A stretch of DNA of 64,000 nt from Reichenbachiella agarivorans (GTDB lineage Bacteria > Bacteroidota > Bacteroidia > Cytophagales > Cyclobacteriaceae), in the NCBI RefSeq assembly GCF_025502585.1, contig NZ_CP106679.1, forward strand, positions 1,221,001-1,285,000, in the 5' to 3' direction. The first letter of the stretch is position 1; each line of letters begins with the position of its first letter. This document shows positions 35,773 through 44,482 of this stretch, one piece after another. The translations under genes were made by a program, and so were the position numbers. The notes under the pieces were generated by a model. The model was not told where the DNA came from. It saw only the letters and a list, made by a program, of their open reading frames with translations, and ran no database searches.

Positions 35773-36429
35773 TCATTTCCACGTCACTACTTCGTCTATG
35801 CATCTTCTGGTTTTTTCTCTTGGTTCTACGACACGGTAGCCAAAAGCCAACATGTACGATATGCCATATTTGTCAGTATCAATGCCCAGTTTATCTTTGA
35901 GAATCTGCTCGGTGGTTTCTTGTTTGAAACCCTCGATCGGACAGCTGTCTATCCCGATCATCGCTGCAGCAGTCATCATATTTCCCATCGCGATATAGCT
36001 CTGCTTTGCCGCCCAGTCAAAGAGTCTACGATCGTCTGTCAACTCAAAATCTGATTTCTGGTATTGCTCAATGAATTTACTCTTGCCCTGAATGACTTCT
36101 TCTGGCAAGTCTTGCACACGCCTCATGAAATCCTGTAGGTAAGCTGTGTCCCACTTCATCAAGGTTGATTTCATGGTCAGTCCCAGCAAGAAATGACTGG
36201 CGGTATCAAGTTTTTTGGGAGCTCCCCACGCATTTTCTTTCAATGCCTCCCGCAGTGCAGGGTCTTGGACGACCACAAAGTGCCAAGGCTCTAGGCCGAA
36301 AGAACTAGGCGAAAGACGGGCAGTTTCGAGGATAAAATCAAAGTCTTCTTTGGGGATAATTTTGTTTGTGTCAAATTCTTTGCAAGCATGTCTGTAACGG
36401 AAAGCACTGAGTATTTCTTCTTTTGTCAT
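35773..36429 (-). CDS. NAD(P)H-dependent nitroreductase family protein
   Basis: The 218-residue FMN-dependent oxidoreductase resembles NfsB. The phosphate-binding FRYRHACKEFD, the flavin contacts ARLSPSSFGLEPWHFVVV and GIDSCPIEGF are all present. Homologues reduce quinones and nitroaromatics; the natural substrate is unknown. It is expressed alone. Confidence 0.88.
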   Translation of the reverse strand: MTKEEILSAFRYRHACKEFDTNKIIPKEDFDFILETARLSPSSFGLEPWHFVVVQDPALREALKENAWGAPKKLDTASHFLLGLTMKSTLMKWDTAYLQDFMRRVQDLPEEVIQGKSKFIEQYQKSDFELTDDRRLFDWAAKQSYIAMGNMMTAAAMIGIDSCPIEGFKQETTEQILKDKLGIDTDKYGISYMLAFGYRVVEPREKTRRCIDEVVTWK

Positions 36430-36573
36430 GAGTTGAATAGTATGGTGTTGGAATTAAAATTAGTCTTTATTCTCGTTCTTCGTTTACCCTTTGGGTTCTA
36501 AAAGGTTTGGAAATAAAGAAGTCACAATTCATTTCTTCGCTATTTTTATATTTCAGACAACCGATAAATCCCC

Positions 36574-36951
36574 ATGGACTCAGTACTCAATTACATTCAT
36601 ACCAAAGAGGCACAACAATCTGTCTTGCTTCTGGCGCTGCATCGAATGATCACGGATCATCCCAAAGTGCAAGCCAAAATCAGTTACAGTATTCCTTGCT
36701 ATCGGCTCAAAAACCCGATTTGCCATCTGAACCCTCTTAAAAATGGAGGAGTGGAGATTGTCTTTTGGCGCGCCAGAGAGTTGTCTAATGAAAGTGGTAT
36801 CCTAGAATTCAAGGATAGAAAACGAATGGCTGGGATCAGTTACTATTCACTCCAAGAAATAGATGCTGATGAGTTGCGTCAAGTACTACAAGAGGCATAT
36901 TTGCTAGATGAGACCACAGAGCATAAGCCAATGAAATTGAACAAAAGGTGA
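36574..36951 (+). CDS. DUF1801-type protein
   Basis: The 125-residue protein contains the small alpha/beta fold of DUF1801 (YdhG-like): HPKVQAKISYSIPCYRLK, then beta strands around VEIVFWRAREL. No signal peptide or catalytic motif is visible. Function is unknown. Stop at 36951 is followed by the PL6 terminator on the other strand. Confidence 0.7.
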   Translation: MDSVLNYIHTKEAQQSVLLLALHRMITDHPKVQAKISYSIPCYRLKNPICHLNPLKNGGVEIVFWRARELSNESGILEFKDRKRMAGISYYSLQEIDADELRQVLQEAYLLDETTEHKPMKLNKR

Positions 36952-37002
36952 GCGTTCCGCAATTTCTACAATCAACATACCTGAAATGAGCTGGAAATAA
37001 AA

Positions 37003-37032
37003 AGGTCCTGCCAATGCAAATTGACAAGACCT
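37003..37032 (-). terminator. Intrinsic terminator after the PL6 lyase gene
   Basis: AGGTCCTGCCA (37003-37013) pairs with TGACAAGACCT (37022-37032) over 11 positions using G-U wobbles on the minus-strand RNA. An A-rich run on its left becomes a T run on the minus strand. Confidence 0.7.
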
Positions 37033-37056
37033 CTTCAAAATCTACTCTGCCTGATG

Positions 37057-39378
37057 TTAGTAAACCAAAGTCAATTTCAAGTTTTCCTCCACCAAGATTT
37101 TACCTGAATTGCTGATTTCATTGTTGGCATGTGTGTTGTTTTTTGCTCCCCAAAGCAATGCTACCAACTTGATTGGGTTGTTGCGGAAGGTATTGCCTTC
37201 AATGTTGACATTGACAATTCCTCTGCTGTTGATCAATATACCCGTACTCTCTTTGGAGCCACTCTGAGTGAAGGTGCTGTTGGTCACCGACAAGTTGCCA
37301 CCGATGGTCGACTCGTCGTATCCGCCTCTATAGTAGTCTACCACGTTGGCTTTCACATCATCGAAGGTACAATGATCAATCGTCAAAAACTCCACATTGT
37401 AATCTCCTTTGTCATTGGTTTCTTGCGACAACTCGATTCCATTCTCACAATTTTGGATCACCGTATTGATAAAGCTGATTTCTTCGGCGAAGGTTTCTTT
37501 GTATGCTTTCAACACGAAATCGAAATCACGGATTTCGCAACCATTGACAGTCAGATTGTAGTGGCTAGACATGTTCTTTTGCAAACTAGCAAAAGCCTGT
37601 TGTGTGCCTGTCCCTGACAATTTCACCTTAGCAAGGGTCAATTCCCCTTTTGGGTTCATAGCAAATGCCGGCGTACCCTCCGCTCCTGTGTAGACGATTT
37701 GAGCAGGATTGTTGTCATCTTTGGACTGAATCGTAATGGCCTTATTGATTGCCAATGATTCACTCAACTGGTACTGACCCGCTGCTAGGAGAATCACATC
37801 GCCAGCTTGTGCAGCAGCTATTTTTACAGCCAAATCATTGTCCTCTGGTTTGACTTCCAAAATGCTTGGTTCTCTTTCTTCTTTCACATTCGAATACCAG
37901 TCTGCCCCATATTTGGTTTTGTCTAGTATCATCGGATCTGCGACAGGAGCCTTGGTCATCGCTCCTATGCTTGTATCATTTTCTCTAGAGTTTCCGAAAA
38001 TGTCCGTCTTGATTTGATCAAACTCAAAACCCATGTATGCTTCCATCGCGGTGGTTGTAGTGGGCATAAACACGTTTTCACCTACTTTTTCCAGTTGCAA
38101 ATCTGCTGTGCTTAATCCCTTTCTACCAGCAAAGCTTACACCTTGATTTTGGATAAAATTGCTGGCGAAGGTAACACCATCTGCTTGATCATGTTCTACG
38201 ATTGGAGATGGGTCTCCTTGTTCGTTGTAAATGAGATTGTTGGCGACCACAGTACGGATCGGTCTTGCAGACCTGATTTCGGAGAGCGGCAATACTTCCT
38301 TTTGACTGATGTTGGTACCTACACCAAACTGCCATGGAGAGGGGCAGTTGACATACGTATTGTAAGCAACCACGACATCTGTTACTTGATTGTAACGATT
38401 GAGGGGAGATTTTGGAATCCCATTCATTACTGCAAGCGGGCTTCTAAAGCTCTTGCCTATCAAGTTATAAAAATAATTGTTGGTCACGACGTGTCCTGTG
38501 TTGATCAAACGAATCCCGCCAACATTTTCTGATTTGCCATCACCAATGAAATAGTTGCCATCGATGATACAGTAGTTACCGTGACGAGTCACGAGAGATC
38601 CCTCACTTTTGTAGAATACGTTATTTCTGAATTCGTTGAAATTGGTCTTACTTGAAATCACTTCTACTTCACCATTGCATTCCTCAAAGAGGTTGTTGGC
38701 TACTGTCGTATTGCTTGGCGACATGGAACTAAAGCTATCCCCCAGTTGTATAGTTTCGCCTTTTGGTCCTCCCTTTCTAGGGCGAGGTCCGAAGTGGTTG
38801 TTGACAATTTGGTGAAAATTCTTAATGTTTTTTCTTCCTTTGATCTCTACCCTGACTGTTGGGCCTTCGTTTGCCTTTCCTGCTAGGTAGCAATGATCCA
38901 TTTGGTTGTTTCTACCCCAAAACTCAACCCAGTGATCCATTTTGTCTCGACTCAATTGGTTGTATCCATCGATTACCGAATTGGTAAAACGACAGTGGTT
39001 GGCCACTTGGTCCTTGTCAAATTTGAAATCTATCACTGTATTGGAAGGTGTATAGCCATTTCTAAAGTAAAGGCCACTGACCACCAAATATTGTCCACCA
39101 AATTTCAGATCCGAAATCCCTTCGATGAATACCTGTCCTGGTGTTTCGGCACGTAGTGTTATGGGTTGATCTTCGGTTCCTTGTCCATCAAATCTGATTT
39201 GGATATCTTTCCATACGCCATTGGCCATGATGATCTCATCACCTGCTTTGGCACTGTCAATTGCCGACTGTAACTCTACCGCATTTGTCACTACTAGCCC
39301 TTCCTTCTTCTCTGTCTTTTCTTGACAAGCTACTGCCAAGAAAAACAACCCTGCTAGTAAAATAATGTTCCTTTTCAT
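37057..39378 (-). CDS. Polysaccharide lyase family 6 (alginate lyase/chondroitinase B-like) lipoprotein
   Basis: The 773-residue protein has a lipobox (LAVACQ) and so is probably surface or outer-membrane anchored. Residues about 30-440 form the right-handed beta-helix of PL6; the catalytic pair appears as Lys in EVISSKTNFNEFRNN and Arg in SLVTRHGNYC. A second beta-helix region (about 500-770) follows, as in full-length alginate-lyase PL6 enzymes. It cleaves uronic acid polymers by beta elimination; alginate is the likely substrate for a marine bacterium. It is followed upstream by a Tat-exported TIM-barrel gene. Confidence 0.88.
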   Translation of the reverse strand: MKRNIILLAGLFFLAVACQEKTEKKEGLVVTNAVELQSAIDSAKAGDEIIMANGVWKDIQIRFDGQGTEDQPITLRAETPGQVFIEGISDLKFGGQYLVVSGLYFRNGYTPSNTVIDFKFDKDQVANHCRFTNSVIDGYNQLSRDKMDHWVEFWGRNNQMDHCYLAGKANEGPTVRVEIKGRKNIKNFHQIVNNHFGPRPRKGGPKGETIQLGDSFSSMSPSNTTVANNLFEECNGEVEVISSKTNFNEFRNNVFYKSEGSLVTRHGNYCIIDGNYFIGDGKSENVGGIRLINTGHVVTNNYFYNLIGKSFRSPLAVMNGIPKSPLNRYNQVTDVVVAYNTYVNCPSPWQFGVGTNISQKEVLPLSEIRSARPIRTVVANNLIYNEQGDPSPIVEHDQADGVTFASNFIQNQGVSFAGRKGLSTADLQLEKVGENVFMPTTTTAMEAYMGFEFDQIKTDIFGNSRENDTSIGAMTKAPVADPMILDKTKYGADWYSNVKEEREPSILEVKPEDNDLAVKIAAAQAGDVILLAAGQYQLSESLAINKAITIQSKDDNNPAQIVYTGAEGTPAFAMNPKGELTLAKVKLSGTGTQQAFASLQKNMSSHYNLTVNGCEIRDFDFVLKAYKETFAEEISFINTVIQNCENGIELSQETNDKGDYNVEFLTIDHCTFDDVKANVVDYYRGGYDESTIGGNLSVTNSTFTQSGSKESTGILINSRGIVNVNIEGNTFRNNPIKLVALLWGAKNNTHANNEISNSGKILVEENLKLTLVY

Positions 39379-39418
39379 TGCTCTTATTCTTTGAATTAAA
39401 ATTCTATACTTCCTTTTG

Positions 39419-40384
39419 TTAAGCCTCGTTCCAAAGCCGTTGTACGGCTTGCAGATCCTTTTTCATGGCATCAAATACCACTTTTTTGTCTACTGTTATG
39501 TCTCGGTTTCCTTTTTCTGCTCCACCCAATGGATATTCGAGATGCAGGGAGACTGGTGGTTTCAAACCATAGTTTTTTAAAATTCTAAAGTACTTTTTGA
39601 AATCTACCATTCCTTGTCCTATAGGTACATTGATTGCCTCCCAATCACCATCTACTTTGCCCCACTTGTAATCTTTCAGTACGATAACCTTGATTTGTGA
39701 TTGTAAAAGTTGGAGTCCGTTTTGCCAAGAAAATCCTCCTTCGACCATGGCGTGGCGAATATCATATTGTGTCCCAAAATACGCAGGGTCTGCGCTTTCC
39801 AAGATTTTTTTGACCTCCCAATATGACGCTCCTACATGTCGACCTGCATGGTTTTGATAACATCCCACGATCCCAAGGGACTGGTTTAGCTCACTCAACT
39901 TTTGAATTTGTTGGGCATATTGGTCTAGCTGGACATCCATCGGTTCAGCATCGCTGTATTTAAACCAGTTGGTGCGATAGTATTGTACGCGCTCTTTGGC
40001 TGCCGTCTGGATGACCTCTACATCTAGTGGGTTGCTGATTTTTTCGATACTGGTGGTGATCATCTGGCATTGAGAGCCACCAGCTTCAATTTCTCTGATC
40101 GCTTTGGGTAGATCCGCTTTTACAGACATGGGTTCCACGTGTCCTTTGGGTCTGACAGTCAGGTCTACACCATTGAAACCCATCTCAGCAGCCATCGACC
40201 CTGTGTCCTTGTAATCCAAAAACTGCAAGTGTTTGGAAAAAATGCTGACATGCAAGTTTTCATTCTCAAGATGAGAATCCCATGAAAATAAGGGTGTCGG
40301 CAGCAAAGGAATCAATCCTGCCGCCAATGATGTTTTCTTTATAAAATCTCTCCTAGAGGTCTTCATCAAGTCTTCCGTCTTCAT
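39419..40384 (-). CDS. Tat-exported sugar phosphate isomerase/epimerase-like TIM barrel
   Basis: The protein (about 321 residues from 40384) begins with a twin-arginine signal, SRRDFIKKTSLAAG. The body is an AP endonuclease 2-type TIM barrel with metal-binding residues spread over the strands (GVDLTVRPKGHVEP; NHAGRHVG; LHLEYPLGG). The start could also be 40366 or 40423. It lies 40 bases from the PL6 gene in the same direction, so the two are probably co-transcribed and act on polysaccharide-derived sugars outside the cytoplasm. Confidence 0.8.
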   Translation of the reverse strand: MKTEDLMKTSRRDFIKKTSLAAGLIPLLPTPLFSWDSHLENENLHVSIFSKHLQFLDYKDTGSMAAEMGFNGVDLTVRPKGHVEPMSVKADLPKAIREIEAGGSQCQMITTSIEKISNPLDVEVIQTAAKERVQYYRTNWFKYSDAEPMDVQLDQYAQQIQKLSELNQSLGIVGCYQNHAGRHVGASYWEVKKILESADPAYFGTQYDIRHAMVEGGFSWQNGLQLLQSQIKVIVLKDYKWGKVDGDWEAINVPIGQGMVDFKKYFRILKNYGLKPPVSLHLEYPLGGAEKGNRDITVDKKVVFDAMKKDLQAVQRLWNEA

Positions 40385-40423
40385 GTTTTCAAAGCCATTT
40401 TTGGATTCCCAAAAATTGGTCAA

Positions 40424-40726
40424 CCAATATAGAGAGATTATCCGAAAACAGAAAATAATAGGAAGACTAACCTAAATTTAACGAAAGTAAAAACGGACAA
40501 CTGATCCAAGTGTAACGATATTTTGGAATGAATAAATGCTCTAAATGAAAGTATGTGCCACTTCAAATTGTTTTTCATTCCTTAATCTCAATTGAGGTTG
40601 ATGATCTGGGTCTGTTGTGTTCTAATCCATACAAGGGATGAATGCATATAAGTCTCCAAAAACATGGTGCAATTATTTCTCGATTAAATCTGAGTTGATA
40701 TAATACTCGTATATTGAGTAATTCCA
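40424..40726. other. Gene-free spacer between divergent genes
   Basis: This AT-rich stretch separates the minus-strand TIM-barrel gene from the plus-strand peroxiredoxin gene. It must contain both promoters, but I found no close match to TAnnTTTG with proper spacing, no RNA gene and no open frame worth listing. Confidence 0.5.
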
Positions 40727-41317
40727 ATGATTAAACCAACAAATCAAATGTCAGAAAGTATTTCGATTGAACTCAATGCTGTTGCACCCATTTTTGATCT
40801 CATTGATATTTTTAACCGTCCCGTCAATTTGAAGGACTACCGAGGCAAAAGAGTCTTGGTGGCGTTTTTTAGACATGCGGGTTGCCCATTTTGCAACATA
40901 CGTGTACACCGACTTCAAAAAAAACATGAGGAATTCAAAGCGATGGGTTTGGAAATGATTTTCTTTTTTGAGTCTGAAGCCAAAGTGCTATTGTCACATG
41001 AGTTTCATCAGGCAATCAACCCGATTCCTTTGATTTCTGATCCTGACAAAGTGTGGTACAACCAGTATGGAGTGGAGAGTTCTGCGCTCAAGTCGGGCAT
41101 AAGTCATGCCACTACTTTCTTCCAAACTGTGGTTCAAGCCAAGATGAAAGGGTTGCCTGTCCACATGATGGAAGGCAAAGAGTCGATTAAAACCATACCT
41201 GCAGAATTTCTCATTGATGAAAAAGGCATTGTCAAAAAGGTACACTATGCCCGCAGTTTGACTGATCGTCTGGGGCTTGATATCATTGCCAAATTTGCGG
41301 AAACGGGTGCGGCATAG
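40727..41317 (+). CDS. Peroxiredoxin-like (AhpC/TSA) protein
   Basis: The 196-residue thioredoxin-fold protein has the redox motif FFRHAGCPFCNIR, with two Cys three apart, replacing the usual peroxiredoxin T-x-x-C. It belongs to the peroxiredoxin-like SelL/PRX-like2 type. It probably reduces peroxides or acts as a disulfide reductase; the electron donor is unknown. A second ATG at 40748 would remove only seven residues. Confidence 0.82.
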   Translation: MIKPTNQMSESISIELNAVAPIFDLIDIFNRPVNLKDYRGKRVLVAFFRHAGCPFCNIRVHRLQKKHEEFKAMGLEMIFFFESEAKVLLSHEFHQAINPIPLISDPDKVWYNQYGVESSALKSGISHATTFFQTVVQAKMKGLPVHMMEGKESIKTIPAEFLIDEKGIVKKVHYARSLTDRLGLDIIAKFAETGAA

Positions 41318-41465
41318 TTTTACTCACTGGGCTGCCAATTGGCATACAGAAACCTAGGCATAGACTGTTTCGACACAACGAAAATTCTCTATCTTTACAT
41401 TCCACCTATACGTTCCAAATTATCTCCTAACAGCTAGCCCAATCTGCATTTATTACGAGAAAATT

Positions 41466-42224
41466 ATGGTCAAATTAAGGATGCTAGTAGCAGAAGATGA
41501 TGCTACACATGCGGCGAAGATGGAAATGTTGCTCGATGAGATGGGCTATGATGCCGTAGGCTTTTTTGACAATGCGCGTGATTTGCTGAAGGGTCTCAAG
41601 GAACTGGATCCGGACGTAGTGCTATTGGATATAGCGTTAGGCAAAAACGAGGATGGAGTAGATATTGCACGACAAATTCAGCAGATTCGTCCTACGCCAT
41701 TTATTTTCGTGACCTCCTTTGATGATAAAACTACGCTGGACAGAGCTCTTGCCACTGGCCCCAATGCCTATCTGTTGAAACCCGTAGAAAGGGGCAATTT
41801 GCAAGCAGCGATTGAGTTGGCCGTGACTAAATTTGAACAATCTAACCGAGAAATTGCATCGCCTCAAAATTCTACTACATGGAATACCGATGTATTGATC
41901 AGAGACAGTTTCTTTTTGAAAAAGGGCAGTAAGCTAGAGAAGGTCCAAGTCAGCGACATACTATGGATCGAACTGGCAGATGAACGCTACTGTGAAGTGA
42001 TCACAGCTACAGGCCAATACCATCTTCGCATCTCGCTCAAGGCCATGGAACAACAACTGAATCATCAAATGTTTTTACGCATTCATCGAGCATATATCGT
42101 GAATTTGAGCAGGATCAGCAGCATTGATGATACAGATTTGCTGATCACGCTAGAAGGTCGTGAAATTCCATTCGGACGAAGCTATAAAACTGAACTATTC
42201 AAGAGGCTGCAGATGCTGCTTTGA
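41466..42224 (+). CDS. LytTR-type response regulator
   Basis: The 252-residue protein has a receiver with acidic pocket VAEDDATH and phospho-acceptor Asp55 in VVLLDIALGK, then a LytTR DNA-binding domain (about 145-250: VSDILWIELADERYCEVITATG... RIHRAYIVNL). It is three bases ahead of the kinase's long open frame (67 bases before the preferred start), so the two form a two-component operon. Confidence 0.93.
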   Translation: MVKLRMLVAEDDATHAAKMEMLLDEMGYDAVGFFDNARDLLKGLKELDPDVVLLDIALGKNEDGVDIARQIQQIRPTPFIFVTSFDDKTTLDRALATGPNAYLLKPVERGNLQAAIELAVTKFEQSNREIASPQNSTTWNTDVLIRDSFFLKKGSKLEKVQVSDILWIELADERYCEVITATGQYHLRISLKAMEQQLNHQMFLRIHRAYIVNLSRISSIDDTDLLITLEGREIPFGRSYKTELFKRLQMLL

Positions 42225-42290
42225 ATCTTGATTTGTATATTTGACTTACCTATCCAAGCTGCAAATTTTCGACCCTATTCAATTACATGC

Positions 42291-44351
42291 ATGTGCAAAT
42301 TATGGTTTCTTACGGTATTATGCTTTTTATTATTTCATAATAATTACGCGCAACCGCCCCTCCTCCAACAGATGATCAAGGCACAGCAGGCAGACAACGA
42401 AATGCTGTTGGATTCCTTGATCAATCAAATGTACGCCGAATCCAGTACACTAGACTGGTCTTCCTATTTTGGTTGGTTGTCTGAGTCAGTGGAGACAGAC
42501 TCTGCGTTGATAGAGTTTTACTATGACGTAGCAGCACCCGTCATCACAGGCAAAAGTGCCTCAGAAGCCATCGTGTTGATAGATGAGGGGATCCGTTTGA
42601 GTGAAGGGATCAATAGCAAGTTGCTGATAGCCGAAGGGCTAGAGTTAAAGGCATTTTCACTCAGTCAGTTTGGTCGATTTGATGAATCCATCACCTTGTT
42701 TTATCAAGCCTTGCGTTTGATCAATCCCAAGCTCCATGGTGGACTATACGCCAGTACTTTGGCCAACCTTGCCTCCACGCTCCACGAGATGGGCGACAAT
42801 GAAAAGTCCATCGAATATCATCGCAAAAGCTTGGCCCATCAGCAAAGCACTGGAGATCTGCGAGGGGAAGCTCTGTCATATTTGGGACTGGGCAATTCCT
42901 ACTCAGGGCTGCCAAATTATGACAGTTCGCTGTATTACTATGAAAAGACCGTCGAATTGTCCAAAGCAAATGGTTGGGATGATCTGGAAGCCTATAGCTA
43001 TGGCAACATGGCCTCAGTCTATCTAGAGCAAGGCTTTTTAGAAAAAGTCATTGAATATCAAAAAAGAGGACTGGCTATGGAAGAAAAGCGCAACGACGAG
43101 TTAATTTCTATCGAGTCTCATGCCAACCTTGCCTCTGCCTATGCCCAACTTCAAAACAGAACGCTAGCCATGTATCATCTGCAGCGAGCCAAGCAAATAG
43201 GAGAAAAATACGGTGCATGGCATACCATGGTGATGGTCTATGAGATTGAATCAAAGGCTTATGAAATTTTTGGGCAGTATGATTTGGCACTGGCTGCATA
43301 CAAACAGTTCAAAACCTTGGGCGATAGTTTGTCTGGCGTGGAAGTCCAACAAACCAAACTGGCCTTGCAAGAGCAATACGAAACAGAAAGGAAGGAAAAT
43401 GAGATTTTGACCCTTCAGCAGCAAAACCAAGAAAATTTCTTAGCAATCGAGCAAGGTCGACTGGATATGCTACGCCTAAGTGTATTGGCAGGAGCGGCTA
43501 TATTGACTTGCACTGGATTCATTTTTGGTTTTGTGCAAACACGAAAAGCCAAAAAAACTTTGGACAAACGAAACTTGCTGATTACAGATATCAACAAGAA
43601 ACTGAATGCTTCGCAGAATGCCTTGATGGAAAGCAATCAAATGAAAGACAAGTTTTTCGCTCTGATTGCGCATGATTTGCGGGGACCATTGACTTCATTT
43701 CAAGGGATCGGCCGGATGCTAAACTATCAGATGAAAAGAGGCAATACAGAAAAAATAAGCCAACTCATCGAGCAGGTGGACAAGTCTGCGGACAAGGTCA
43801 ATCATTTGCTGGACAATCTGCTCAAATGGGCACTAAACCAACTCGGAGCATTGCCATTTCAACCCCAAACTGTCAATGTACAACATTTGATAGATGACGT
43901 AGTGACTCTTTTTGCAACGAGTGCACGATCCAAAGAAATTGATTTGGTTGTCGAAACCGATTTTGAAGAGAGAGACATCATGGTCAAAGCTGACCTCAAT
44001 ATGCTGGGAACGGTACTTCGCAATTTGGTAAACAATGCCATCAAATTTACCCCTCATCATGGACGGGTGGTCATCTCTGTGTCAGTTGACGATGATCACG
44101 TCATACTACAAGTACGTGACTCTGGTATCGGCATGTCAAGCGAAGCAATCAGCCAAATCAACGAAATAAGCCTCAATCCAAGCTCGAAAGGTACGGATGG
44201 AGAAAAAGGTTCTGGACTCGGATTGATCCTTTGTAAAAAATTTGTACAAATGCATGGTGGCCACTTAAAAATCGAAGTAAACAACGGTACTGCTATTAGC
44301 TTCTCACTTGAGTCAGTAGCAGCACCCACCTTAAACACTACCATTGGCTAA
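42291..44351 (+). CDS. TPR-containing sensor histidine kinase
   Basis: The protein (686 residues from 42291) starts with a signal peptide ending NYAQ. Tetratricopeptide repeats fill the periplasmic part (about residues 85-360). A membrane segment (about 405-428) precedes HisKA with the His in FFALIAHDLRGPLTS and a HATPase domain (NNAIKF, GSGLGLILCKKF). There is no receiver. The start at 42291 is chosen for its signal peptide; 21 upstream codons are also open. It should phosphorylate the LytTR regulator just upstream. Confidence 0.9.
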   Translation: MCKLWFLTVLCFLLFHNNYAQPPLLQQMIKAQQADNEMLLDSLINQMYAESSTLDWSSYFGWLSESVETDSALIEFYYDVAAPVITGKSASEAIVLIDEGIRLSEGINSKLLIAEGLELKAFSLSQFGRFDESITLFYQALRLINPKLHGGLYASTLANLASTLHEMGDNEKSIEYHRKSLAHQQSTGDLRGEALSYLGLGNSYSGLPNYDSSLYYYEKTVELSKANGWDDLEAYSYGNMASVYLEQGFLEKVIEYQKRGLAMEEKRNDELISIESHANLASAYAQLQNRTLAMYHLQRAKQIGEKYGAWHTMVMVYEIESKAYEIFGQYDLALAAYKQFKTLGDSLSGVEVQQTKLALQEQYETERKENEILTLQQQNQENFLAIEQGRLDMLRLSVLAGAAILTCTGFIFGFVQTRKAKKTLDKRNLLITDINKKLNASQNALMESNQMKDKFFALIAHDLRGPLTSFQGIGRMLNYQMKRGNTEKISQLIEQVDKSADKVNHLLDNLLKWALNQLGALPFQPQTVNVQHLIDDVVTLFATSARSKEIDLVVETDFEERDIMVKADLNMLGTVLRNLVNNAIKFTPHHGRVVISVSVDDDHVILQVRDSGIGMSSEAISQINEISLNPSSKGTDGEKGSGLGLILCKKFVQMHGGHLKIEVNNGTAISFSLESVAAPTLNTTIG

Positions 44352-44482
44352 TCAGAATCCTGTTTTCATTCATGAAGCAATATGAACGGCTCATGAAGGA
44401 ATTTGTATGACTCATGTAGATGTCACCAAAATTAGTTTTGCGTATGAAAGAAATTCACGGTTGATAATAAAAACGTGAATCA

